From NCBI GenBank assembly GCA_033439795.1, contig JAUTDP010000012.1, positions 2,232,001 through 2,296,000 of the forward strand: 64,000 nt of DNA, written 5' to 3'. This document shows, piece after piece, positions 33,815-43,508 of the stretch. Each line of letters begins with the position of its first letter. Within the stretch, counting starts at the first letter, position 1. The stretch is from Sordaria brevicollis. Lineage: Eukaryota > Ascomycota > Sordariomycetes > Sordariales > Sordariaceae. The notes below the pieces were generated by a model. That model made no database searches, had not been told where the DNA came from, and worked only from the letters and a program-made list of their open reading frames with translations. The position numbers were made by a program, and so were the translations under genes.

Positions 33815-35448
33815 ATGCCCGTCGAGCTTCGCAAGCGCAAGGCCCCGCCTCCGCCTCCCGCGCCGGTGAAGAAGCAGGCCACCAAGGCCAACAGAGCCGC
33901 CGCCAAGGCCAAGGCTCAAGTTGAGGACGCCGCCTCTGCTGTTGCCGAAACCGCTTCCAAGGCCGCTGAGGTCACCACCGAGACCGCCACCGCCGCTGCT
34001 CAGGCGACCGCCGAGGCCGTTGCCAACGGTGCCGCAAAGGCCGCCACGGCCCTTGCCGGAAACCCCAAGGTCGGCGACCTCATCGACCTGGACAACTTTG
34101 GCGGTGAGATCGAGACCAACGACGGCACCAAGACCAGCTTGAAGAAGCTCGTTGAGGAGAGCAAGGCCGGTGTGGTTCTGTTTACTTATCCCAAGGCTTC
34201 TACTCCTGGCTGTAAGTTTTCTTCGCCTTCTGTTCACTTCTTGATGAGATCATGAGGACCAAATGAATGAGTTTGTTGTGGAATGTTTGCGCTTCACAAA
34301 GAAAGCTGCTGCGGATAGCTCCCAAATGAAGCTTTCCCATTCGCTCAACGTCACACACCGCAACCTTTCATGATTCATTCATCTCCCATTTGTCAATTCA
34401 TCTCACCACCATCTTACCACCACAATCACCCCTTTGTAATGCATGCGTTAGCCGTTGGCTGTTTTAGCGGATGCGAGTGCGGGCGGTATAGCACTTCCAC
34501 GTTATAACCCACTTACACGCGTATGGATGTTGCTTGTCCAATCACACGTCATCCGCTAGAGCCCCGGCCCTCGCATTCGTCGAGTCATTATTCAAACCCT
34601 TCCAGAACGTTCACTAACAAATTGACAAAGGCACACGACAAGTCTGCCTCTTCCGCGACTCCTACGAGGCCCTCTCCTCCGCCACCGGCCTCTCCATCTT
34701 TGGTTTGTCATCCGACTCCCCCAAGGCCAACACCACCTTCAAGGAGAAGCAGAAGCTCCCTTACCCCCTGCTTTGCGACCCTTCCTATGCGCTTATTGGC
34801 GCCATCGGCCTGAAGAAGGCTCCCAAGGGTACCACCCGCGGCGTCTTTGTCGTGGACAAGTCCGGCAAGGTGTTGGCTGCTGAGCCTGGCGGTCCGGAGG
34901 CGACGGTGAAGGTGGTGGAGAGGGTGGTGAGCGAGATGGGTGAGGAGGGAAAGATTAGGAAGGAGGAGAAGGAGGAGGCGGAGGAGGTGGTCAAGGACGA
35001 AGAGGAGAAGGTTAAGGGAGAGGATGAGAAGGCTGAGAAGGCTGAGAAGGAGGGTGAGGAGAAGGAAGGCGAGGAGAAGGAGGACAAGGAAGAGGATAAG
35101 GCTGAGACCAAGGAAAGTGAGAAGAAGGACGAGAAGGCTGACAAGGAGGATGCCAAGGCGGAGGAAAAGAAGGATAAGGACGAGGAGGCTAAGGACGATG
35201 AGAAGAAGGCGGAAAAGAAGGATTCTGATGCCGAGAAGTCCGATGAGAAGTCTGAGGAAAAGAAGGACGACAAGAAGGAGGAGTCAACAAACGGCGACAA
35301 GAAGGACTCTGAGAAGAAGTCCGACGAGGAGAAGACCGAGGATAAGAAGGACGAGAAGGAGACGGCGGAAAAGTCAGAAGAGAAGAAGGATGACAAGGAG
35401 GACAGCAAGAAGGAGGAGAAGGAAGATACCGAGATGAAGGACGCATAA
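33815..35448 (+). CDS. dot5: PrxQ/BCP-type peroxiredoxin, Dot5-like, with long charged tail
   Basis: Exons 33815-34211 and 34631-35448 give 404 residues. The 419-nt intron has a GTAAGT donor and an acceptor in TTGACAAAG. It splits the codon of Cys133 (T|GC), and splicing yields FTYPKASTPGCTRQVCLFRD, the active site of the bacterioferritin-comigratory/PrxQ class, with peroxidatic Cys133 and a resolving Cys138 five residues on. The thioredoxin fold spans roughly residues 84-240. Before it lie a basic start (RKRKAPPPPP ... VKKQ), possibly nuclear, and an Ala-rich segment. After it come about 165 residues made almost only of Lys, Glu and Asp. Dot5 in yeast is a nuclear thiol peroxidase linked to telomeric silencing. 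The tail far exceeds the usual family length of about 160-220. Confidence 0.9.
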
Positions 35449-36998
35449 CACAGTCTTTCCTTGCATCTCTTTTTGTCATATTTTCCGTACTTCCTTCTGG
35501 TTTAGCTAATCATTTTTCTTCCATTACGTTACCCGGTCATGAAATGTATAATCTTGGGCTTTTGAAGTGAACATTGAACGTAGCAGACATCAAAGGTTCC
35601 AAGTGCATGTTGAAATCATGTTGACAATGAACGCTGAATACTAATCCAGCCTTGTCCCGCATCTTGGTAACTAATGAAACTACTTAAATCTTATTCAAGT
35701 TGAATATCTGGTGACAAGTGGGAAATTGCGAGGATATTCAGCTTTTGTTACTATAGTCTCATCACGCATCCTAGCGACACTTTGATGTCATCCTTGGCCT
35801 TGAGCCAAAGGAAACAAAGTTGTTAATTGAAAGAGCATCTTTTAGTCTAGACCCTAGTTGTTAGGTGTGTTTCATACCAACGTTAGCTCACTTATTACGA
35901 TTCTGAGCAAAAGGAAGCCCTCCTACTTAGCCCAGAAGATGCCCAGAGAAGAGCAGTGTTGGCCAAGTCCAGTCTTGTTCGTTTCAACGTAGACTCTCTT
36001 TCTTCTACCAACAACGCCTTCAGCAACATAACTTGTTATGATTGAACGTTTTCTTTACGGCAGATGCTTGCTAGTGTCTTAATAACTGTCAAATGCACGA
36101 TCCTTTATATCAGTCTCCTATGTAACGTGCTGCGTAATGTTAGATTTCAGCAATAGGCGAAAAGACACTCACACTTCTCCAAAACTTTTGCTGCTTAATT
36201 TACGTTTAGACCCATAGACTAAACGGTCCATCAGGTCATTTGGAAAAAGAAAACATGAAGAAAGAAACAAAAAGCCAAGTGATTTTGAAAGAAAGGGAAG
36301 CAAACCTATCCAAATTTCTGGTGATGCATGACTTAATAAAAGAAGAGTGTCCCAACAAAAACCGTTTGATCCAACCTCCGCTTCGACAGGTACATTTCAT
36401 TCCCAACGAAAGAAATGGAAACGGCTAACAAGACCAACTACGCAGTACCAGTTTTAAACAACGTGCATCATGATCATTTGTTTTGCTGGTGAAAGCTCTT
36501 TTCTCATTGGATTCCCTCTTTCTCAGCAGGTAGATACAGCAACACAAAGTGTCGTGGTTTGGTCGGCGTGTTGATTACTTCCACTCCTTTTTTCGAGATA
36601 TGTATTTTGTTTTCGACCTCTCTAGTTGTATCCTTCAAGTGGAAAAATTTGTAGAGACATATATATGTATGTTGATATCTGTGTCAACTCAAATGCGCAG
36701 TGGAGAGTTGTCATTGGCATAGTTTCAAAACAATGACGCATTCTCTATAGCGTAGAGCTCTCGTATCCTATACTGATTATCCGCTCGGTCGAAATCTACC
36801 ACGAATCTGTCTATGAGTACAACTTGGGACTAGATGTGTCCTGTGACAAAGCCGGGAAACGGAGAGTAAAGAGACTTTCCAAACCCTTCCAAGCACCGTT
36901 GGTAGTATGCCATCCTCCTTTGCCTGATTACTCCACCAAGTCAAGAACCCTGAGTTTCCGGTGTTGATGTTCCTCAAAATGGCCAATGCCATACCTTT
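35449..36998. other. 1.55-kb convergent intergenic region
   Basis: 3' flanks of the peroxiredoxin gene (+) and the zinc-cluster gene (-). A minus-strand frame at 36992-36777 beginning MALAILRNINTG follows the TAG of the zinc-cluster gene directly but has no recognisable features; it is more likely 3' untranslated sequence. Nothing else is supported. Confidence 0.55.
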
Positions 36999-38062
36999 CT
37001 AGGTCTTGCCAGCCCCTTTCGCTGCTACAGCGCTCTCGATACGGCAAACTGAATTTCCGTCAGTGAGCTGGGGGACCTTGAGATGTGCAAGCCCTTTTAT
37101 AGACGTTTACTCACGTAATTGGTTATCTGTGCAAAATGTACAGAGCTGTCCCTCCTTCAAAGCCCGACCCTCGCAGTTCTTATAACGCCGTGCTCTGCAT
37201 TGATTGCACGTTTTATTCGTTTTGTTTTCCTCCCTCGCCGGATAGTAATTACACACTAAATCCCATTGTTAGCAACACAGGATTTAGGCACAGAGTCAAA
37301 GTCCATGGTAGCCTACATCGACCTTGTGACTGGCAACGTGAGCATTGCGGCACATCGCGGGGGCAATCCTGATTTGCCTCCTCACACGCGTCGCACCCCT
37401 TCTCGGGTTTTGCTAAGTAGGTGCATTCTGTCCAGAGTGTCAGCAAGCGTTGATGAGTAGAGACCTATGGCCAGATCCGTAAAGGGTAATGGTACTCTCA
37501 TACCTTTACCCTTAAGTATGCAACGGTAACAAGTTGGAGACTGGCGGTTGCATAAATAACCGGTGCTGGTGCGACAGAGATCACAGTTGATCGGCATAAT
37601 TAGAACCACAGCTCCATCATCTTGCTGTTGCGGCGCTTGGGACTCTTGGGACTCTTGGGGCTCATCAGGGTGTGAAGGCGATTCCAGCTGTTTGAACGCT
37701 TGAGACTCTTGGGGCTCATCAGACTCTTGAGATGATTGCTGCTGTGTGGACGCTTGAGACTCTTGGGCCTCATCAAACTCTTGAGGCGATTCCTGCTGTG
37801 TGGACGCTTGAGACTCTTGGGGCTCATCAGGCTCTTGAGGTGATTGCTGCTGTCTGGGCGCCGGAGGAAGAAGTCGCCTGGGAGCTTCTGGAACTGCTGG
37901 AGCGGGGGGTGGAGGACTGTTTACTAGATCACGAATTGAAATTTTGCTGCTTAGTTTTGGTTTTGAAGATGATGCTCCCAGTTGATTCCTGTCTCCATCA
38001 TCCCTCTGGTCGGAGGTCGAAGGGTGAGAAGCACCCGGAGCCCGATGTGGCTGATTATCCAT
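36999..38062 (-). CDS. Protein with three tandem Zn(II)2Cys6-type clusters
   Basis: Minus-strand exons 38062-37504, 37427-37317, 37255-37115 and 37048-36999 give 286 residues. Introns of 76, 61 and 66 nt have GTATGA, GTAGGC and GTGAGT donors; the first two carry GCTGAC and GCTAAC branch sites; acceptors are CAG, TAG and CAG. The N-terminal half is disordered, with Pro-rich and Gln/Glu/Ser repeats. The C-terminal half has three clusters: C160-x2-C-x7-C-x6-C-x2-C-x6-C188; C198-x2-C-x6-C-x6-C-x2-C-x6-C225; C240-x2-C-x7-C-x10-C-x2-C-x6-C272. All fit the fungal binuclear zinc cluster spacing. Only the third has the basic loop (CNQCRARRYKNC) typical of DNA binding; loop 2 is acidic (EEANQD). No fungal transcription-factor middle domain is present. 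The start was chosen at MDNQPHRAPG; the frame is open upstream to 38404. Function unknown: a small DNA-binding or zinc-binding regulator is possible. Confidence 0.72.
37622..37846 (-). repeat. 54-bp tandem repeat coding for 18-residue units
   Basis: Four imperfect units lie in exon 1 of the zinc-cluster gene (residues 73-147). They read QSPQEPDEPQESQASTQQ, ESPQEFDEAQESQASTQQ, QSSQESDEPQESQAFKQL and a diverged last copy. Their content of Pro, Glu, Ser and Thr is PEST-like, which could mean fast turnover. Confidence 0.85.
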
Positions 38063-39247
38063 CTGAAGCGCGTGGAGGCAAGAATAAGAGACAAGAAAGG
38101 AGGTACGGAATGCTGTGATGGAAAAGTAGCAATGCGGCCCAAAAATGGTGTCTTTCAACGTGGAATATAATGCCCAAAGAAAAGATGGGAGATGAATGCG
38201 GAACTGGGCCATGGCGGTCTGGGAGGAGAATTTGAAGTACATTTGTCTTGACCACTGCGCCAGTAGGTAGGTAAGAGCTTCCCCGTGAGAATGAGGACTT
38301 TCTGTCAGTCTCAACCGACTCCTCGCTCGCTTCTTGGGAGTAGCCACCCGACGGGCACTGCACCATCTCGCGTGCAAGGAAGACCGGGGAAGTAACAAGA
38401 ACACAAACAGTGGTCATTGAGTGCCTGCCCTGAAGCGGGAACTCAAAGGAGACGGGACTAGCCCCGGGTACCCTTCCTTGATGACGTTTGTCGTGTGGGT
38501 TTTTGTCCTGCGCGCTCCCTTTTCCCTTCCAGTGACAGGACCCCCCGTTGTGCCCGCACCCGTGCCCGCTTCGTCCTCATACGTGCCTTCCACTTTCTTC
38601 CAGTTGCTGCCTTCACTTCCAGACTTTCAGAGCCACGGGAGACGCAGATAGGCTGTTGCCTCAGGTTCAAACGGGAAAGGGCAGTTGGCAGGTTTGCTCC
38701 TCCCACAACATATATTTCTTTGCGGCACGCGTCCCACTTGCACTTGGACACTCCTCCGTCTTCCCCTCTTCTACCCTTCCACCCTTCCTCACTTCTTCCT
38801 CCAGTCCTTCCCACTCCATCAGGATTTCAACTTTGTTGCTGAAGCACACGCGTCGGCATTCAGATCCTGACTTTGAAAAGAGGGAGTTCGAGGTCATTCT
38901 CAATCAACAAACTTGAGCGTCACGTAAGTTGCCATCGCCTCTCGCCCCTCGCCCCTCGCCTCTCGTCTCTCTTCCCTCTTCTCTCCCTACCACAGCTTGC
39001 GACCGTCGCAAATCTGCTCTGTGATAGCTCGCGTCCTTCCTCACTGTCGCCTCAGCTTGACGCCCCATCCGCGCCCTTTCCGCATCTGTCTGTTGAGGTT
39101 TCTTCTCACTCACAGCTTTTACCCATCAAGGCGACTTACCCTCACGCTTGACTCGTCCTTGGCGCATCGCTAACATCTCCTCCTTCTTCGCAGGACAACT
39201 ATCCATCTGCTTTGCAGGAACCGCGAGGACCCCCCGCAAAACTCAAC
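38063..39247. promoter_or_regulatory. divergent promoter region and leader of the zinc-knuckle gene, with 5' UTR intron
   Basis: The sequence separates the zinc-cluster gene (-) from the zinc-knuckle gene (+). A clean intron is visible in the leader of the latter: donor CACGTAAGT at 38924, branch GCTAAC, acceptor TTCGCAG ending at 39193, length 270 nt. The rightmost 500 bp are CT-rich. The minus-strand frame from 38404 to 38063, upstream of the chosen zinc-cluster start, is probably untranslated. Confidence 0.6.
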
Positions 39248-40900
39248 ATGACCACTTGGGAGACAGGCGCCTCTTGGGGCGCGGGTGAAACCCCCACCTT
39301 CACTGACAATGCAAACGTTGACAACTCCGGCTTTGACAATGCTGGTTTCAACGATACCGGCTTCAACGACGGCGGTCACGATGGCGCTGGCCTGGAGAAC
39401 GCCGGCTTTGACGACACTCCTGCCGCCGATGGCGCTGACCATCAGGAGCCTAACGGTCCTTGTCACCGTTGCAATGAGGAGGGACACTGGGCCCGCGAGT
39501 GCCCCAACGCCCCGCCTATGACTTGTCGCGAGTGTGGATCGCCTGACCACATGGTTAAGGATTGCCCCGAGAAGGAGTGCAAGAACTGCGGCGGAAAGGG
39601 TGAGACTGATGTTCCCCAGTGCTCTTGATTGCGGTCTAACCGAGTTTCCAGGTCATACCATTTCCAAATGTGAGGCGCCCCGTGCCATCGATCGCAGCCA
39701 CTTGCCCGACAAGTCGATCCAGGAAGCCTGGGCCATGATTGTTGAGGCTGCCAATGAGAAGGAGGTCACCGACGTCAAAGAGGCCATCCAGATTTACATC
39801 AAGGCTAGCCCCGATACGACTTATGTGCAGTTGGAGGAGGCTCTCCGCGCCCAGGATGTCAACCTATGGCTTATTGCCATTGAGAAGCCCGTTATGAGCA
39901 CCATGACCAACATGGATCTCCAGGGCAATCTGAACAAGAAGTACACCGTCACCTATCGCTTCCAGTGGAACCCTCCCCGTCCTCGCGACCGCGACGTGTG
40001 GCCGGCCGATGTTACCGAGAACCTCGAGCGCCTCAAGGATGCCGGTGAGGTTGTTGCTCGCGGCATCCCCAAGTGCGGCAACTGCGGCGAGTTGGGCCAT
40101 ATTCGCAAGAGCTGCCCCGAGGAGGGTGCGGAGAAGGAGCAGGTCGTCATCAAGTGCTTCAACTGTGAGGAAGTCGGCCACCGTATCCGCGACTGTGAGT
40201 TCCCCTTCCACCGCAGAGTGAGACTGTATCTAACCTTACATAGGCCCCATTCCTCGCGTCGACAAGTTTGCCTGCAAGAACTGCGGACAAAGCGGTCACA
40301 GAGTGGCTGAGTGTAAGATTCAGCCTGTGGTCCAAGAATCAAGACATGGTGACGCTAACAAATCGTGTAGGCCCCGAGCCGCGCTCCGCTGAAGGTGTTG
40401 AGTGCCGCAAGTGTAACGAGAGTGAGTAGTACAATACTCCCCCGAGTGTAGATAATGGCTGACATTTTTTCACAGTGGGCCATTTCAGCAAGGACTGCCC
40501 TCAGGGTGGCGGCCCTCGCGGTTGCCGCAACTGTGGCCAGGAGGGCCATATGGCCAAGGATTGCACCGAGCCTAAGAACATGGATAATGTTCAGTGCCGC
40601 AACTGCGATGAGATGGGCCATTTCAGCAAAGAGTGCCCCAAGCCTCGCGATAGTGAGTTAACCCCGGGACTAAAGTCTGGCCATATCACTAACCACATTC
40701 TAGTCACTCGTGTCAAGTGTTCCAACTGCCAGGAGATGGGACACTACAAGTCCAAGTGCCCCAACCCTCTCGTCGATGAGGACGCCGCCGATGGTGGCTA
40801 TGGCAACGCTGACTATGGCAATTCTGGCTATGACAATGCCGGCGTTGACAATACTGGCGGCGCTGAGTGGGAGACTTCTGCCGCCCCTCCGGGCTGGTAA
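39248..40900 (+). CDS. Ten-zinc-knuckle (CCHC) protein, CnjB/Gis2-like
   Basis: Exons 39248-39599, 39652-40194, 40244-40312, 40371-40421, 40476-40652 and 40704-40900 give 462 residues. All five introns are 49-58 nt and all are phase 1; each join restores a knuckle or linker (for example CKNCGGK|GHTISKC and CRKCNE|MGHFSKDC). There are ten CX2CX4HX4C knuckles: three near the N-terminus, then a domain of about 130 residues (AWAMIVEAANEKEV ... NKKYTVTYRFQWNPPRPRD), then seven more. N- and C-terminal tails are Asn/Asp/Gly-rich repeats. CCHC knuckles of this type bind single-stranded nucleic acid. Similar fungal proteins are annotated as zinc-knuckle CnjB-type factors and are related to Gis2/CNBP, which act in mRNA translation and storage. 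The precise role is not known. Confidence 0.88.
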
Positions 40901-41308
40901 AGAGGCTTAACACTCTCTCATTCTTCTATGCCAATTGCCGAAAAGTTGGAGAAATCCAGCTTTAGAAAATTGGACGCTGAAGATGTCTTGTTCCATACTA
41001 GGGAGCCTCGCCACAAGGATCTGTCCTATCTAGGGCAGTCCTAAGTGCCTTCTCTAGGGAACCGGGTGGAAATGTTTGACCACCAAGGCGGTTAACGCCA
41101 TCAAGGAGGATATGAGGCTTTGTTGAAACGCGATATGACGGATCATTGTGATTTAGGTACCATGGACAGTCTTTTTAGGCCAGCTCTAGTCAGGTGCTAC
41201 ATATCTCAAGAATAAAGGGTTGCCTCAAGGATCATTTGTGTAACATGTTGACTTTGCTTCCTGACTATGTGATGACTTGTTGTACTCCATGACTGCCCGT
41301 CCTCCTGT
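40901..41308. other. convergent intergenic region
   Basis: 3' flanks of the zinc-knuckle gene (+) and the methyltransferase gene (-). No gene. Confidence 0.6.
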
Positions 41309-42397
41309 TTACTTTGTCAGGATGCCGTAAATATGGGGCACGGTTTGATGCCACTGTTCCTTGGGAGGCTGAGCCAGATCGATGTCAGTCCACGGGCCGG
41401 CCTCCTTGAGATAGCGAGCAGTATCGCGACGAAGCTGACATCCGCCAAGGCACAATGGCCAGAAGAGGTTAACAAAAGCCTGATAGGCACTCATGAACCA
41501 CCCGCCCGGCTTGTTCGAGCAACACTTGACGTGTTCATAAACGAACCAGCGACCGCCCGGCTTGAGGTAGCGGTACAAAATCCCAATGTTCTTTTGCGGC
41601 TCCGGGATACTGCAAAGACACAAGATCGAGACGATGCAATCCAAAGACTCAGGCTGGATCTGAGGCGCATAGCGCTCGATATCCTCGATGCCAAAAGGCA
41701 AAATGGTATACGTCTGCGACAACCCCGCCTGCGTGATATTGTGTTGAAGCAACGGGTGGATGCCATAGTTTGGCTCGACGCCGTATACTTGGGTTATTCG
41801 CTGGCGGGTTCCAACCGCTGTTGTTGTTGTTTTCTTTTGCGTCGTTCTCGTCTCTCTGTGGTGTGGTTTTTGGTCATCGGGAATGGTTGCCCAGCTGGCT
41901 GAGAGTCCCTCTTCCTCCTCATGTCCTTCTTCTCCTTCTGGTGTCTCCCCCTGCTCTTCGGGGAAAGAGGAGGAGTTGAGGTACTTCTCATCACTAAACA
42001 AACTAACCCACATCCCACTCCCCGGTCCAATCTCCAGCACTACACCTCCCACTCCGGGAGCGTGCGCCTCGCTTTTGGGTACCACCTCCCCGTTTCTCAC
42101 GCGACCTTCAAGCAGAGGAACGACGTTGACTTCGGCGGTCGAGCGAACTTGGGGACCGGCCCAGGACCAGAAGTGGCCGAACCAGGCTGATTGGAAATCA
42201 TCTGACAAAAGGGGACCGCCGAGAAGAGCGAGGAAGCGACGTTGTCGGATGAGGGAGATGATGGTCTGGGGCAGGTAGGAGAGGGAGAGGGAGAGGAAGA
42301 TCCAGGGATCTAAAAGGGCCCAGAAGGTGGTGTTTAGGCGGGTTAGGAGGCCCGGACCCGCGGAGGGAGAAGAAGGGCGGGAGGGGGCGGGGGCCAT
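41309..42397 (-). CDS. SAM-dependent methyltransferase, METTL7-like, membrane-associated
   Basis: The frame from ATG 42397 gives 362 residues; it stays open upstream to 42577 but without an ATG. A hydrophobic segment (WIFLSLSLSYLPQTIISLI) near residues 30-50 suggests membrane attachment. The methyltransferase signature VVLEIGPGSGMW binds S-adenosylmethionine; later conserved parts are YGVEPNYGIHPLL, LDCIVSILCLCSIPEP and YLKPGGRWFVYEHVKC. An acidic/Gln/Thr-rich insert of about 80 residues (EEQGETPEGEEGHEEEEG and onward) separates motif I from motif II, which is unusual. The layout (N-terminal anchor plus UbiE-like fold, EHV motif) fits the METTL7/thiol or lipid methyltransferase group. The substrate is unknown. 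Confidence 0.8.
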   Translation of the reverse strand: MAPAPSRPSSPSAGPGLLTRLNTTFWALLDPWIFLSLSLSYLPQTIISLIRQRRFLALLGGPLLSDDFQSAWFGHFWSWAGPQVRSTAEVNVVPLLEGRVRNGEVVPKSEAHAPGVGGVVLEIGPGSGMWVSLFSDEKYLNSSSFPEEQGETPEGEEGHEEEEGLSASWATIPDDQKPHHRETRTTQKKTTTTAVGTRQRITQVYGVEPNYGIHPLLQHNITQAGLSQTYTILPFGIEDIERYAPQIQPESLDCIVSILCLCSIPEPQKNIGILYRYLKPGGRWFVYEHVKCCSNKPGGWFMSAYQAFVNLFWPLCLGGCQLRRDTARYLKEAGPWTDIDLAQPPKEQWHQTVPHIYGILTK

Positions 42398-43508
42398 GAT
42401 GTCTGTCGGCCGGTGGGTGGTTGACGTTGAGAGGTGACCGAGGTTGATATAAAAAGGGCCGGTGGTTGTAGCTTGTATGGGGCCGGTGGTGGTGGTTGTC
42501 GTTGAAAGTGGGGAGGTGAGGTCCAAAGAAAAGGTGGGGAGATGTCGTTCAAAGGGGGTCCCCTCGGCACTTCCCACTAGCAGGAGGGAAAGACGGGAAG
42601 GGAGTTGGGATGAAAAAGACTAAAAAGAAGGTTAGCACAAGCTTATTTTTATATCGGACGGGACTGGCAGGCAGGCCCAGAACTTTATTCGAACCTCGTG
42701 ATCCTCGACCAATGGGATTTTATATAACCAAGCTGATCCAAGGCAAGCCTGGATTTGAGCGAGCGACTGAGTGAGTGAGTGAGTGTGTGAGAGCGAGAGG
42801 GTGTCGTCCTCGGCCAGGTGATGACCGTTTTAAGTGTTAGTACCTACCGCCGGCGAGAGCGGCACAAAAACAGATGATAGGCTACCGGTAGGCACCGATA
42901 GGCTATAAGCGGGTGTTTAACCCTAACCCGAAACCGTTAACACCCCTTATTCCCCCGCTTTGACGTTCTTGTTTTCCCCAGCTCGCTGATGACCAACACA
43001 TCCATACAACCCTCGGTGGGCCAATAGAAAAAGCCGATTGCCGGCCTGCCGAAAGTCTGGCACGGATACAACGCGGATGGAGAGAGCCATTGGATGGCAT
43101 CATCGGTCCTTAGACCGGGGTTTGGTCGGTATCAATGGGTTTGTTTCCAACATTCAGTCACCCACCTCCGTTCGTCGGCGTTCTTCTCAGTTGTGATACT
43201 ACACTACATACATGCTTGGATTTTCTTTTTGAATTTCAATTGAAAAAGTTGTTGTTGTCTTTCCATCTTGCAAGTGAAGCTATTCCCAGTGACCGGCTCA
43301 CTTACACCGAAGCTGTCCTTCCCAAAGCGGACTATCTTGTACTAGTCCTTCCTTACACCCGTGCTTCACTTCGTCCACGACTAAGTCCGGTTGATTGGAT
43401 TAGTCAACCACCACAAAACGCCATCAAAGGTCTTTCGAACGACATCTGTGATACCACACCAGCAAAGATCACAAGAAGTCCACATCTGTCTCGCAGAAAA
43501 ACGACACA
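42398..43508. promoter_or_regulatory. divergent promoter region between methyltransferase and pcs60
   Basis: Both genes start outward from this 1.1-kb stretch. It contains a short GAGT/GAGC tandem run near 42,758-42,797. No other coding region is supported. Confidence 0.6.

Noticed and set aside
34212..34630. A box C/D snoRNA in the long peroxiredoxin intron (TGATGA near 34,243)
   Set aside because: No matching D box (CTGA) or closing stem was found at a suitable distance.
34785..35437. Long open frames on both other frames over the peroxiredoxin tail (207 codons antisense, Ser/Phe-rich; 165 codons in another sense frame, Arg-rich)
   Set aside because: They are a by-product of GAG/AAG codon repeats, which rarely give stops in any frame; the catalytic domain fixes the true frame.
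36777..36992. Frame MALAILRNINTG downstream of the zinc-cluster gene as an extra exon
   Set aside because: The zinc-cluster frame already ends at TAG just before it, and no donor/acceptor pair joins it in frame.
38063..38404. Upstream extension of the zinc-cluster protein (to MFLLLPRSS)
   Set aside because: The extension has leader-like composition with no domain and several later ATGs; MDNQPHRAPG starts where the disordered, repeat-containing region begins.
42398..42577. Longer start of the methyltransferase (from 42577)
   Set aside because: The first codon is GTG, and the Thr/Pro-rich extension has no feature; the ATG at 42397 is preferred.
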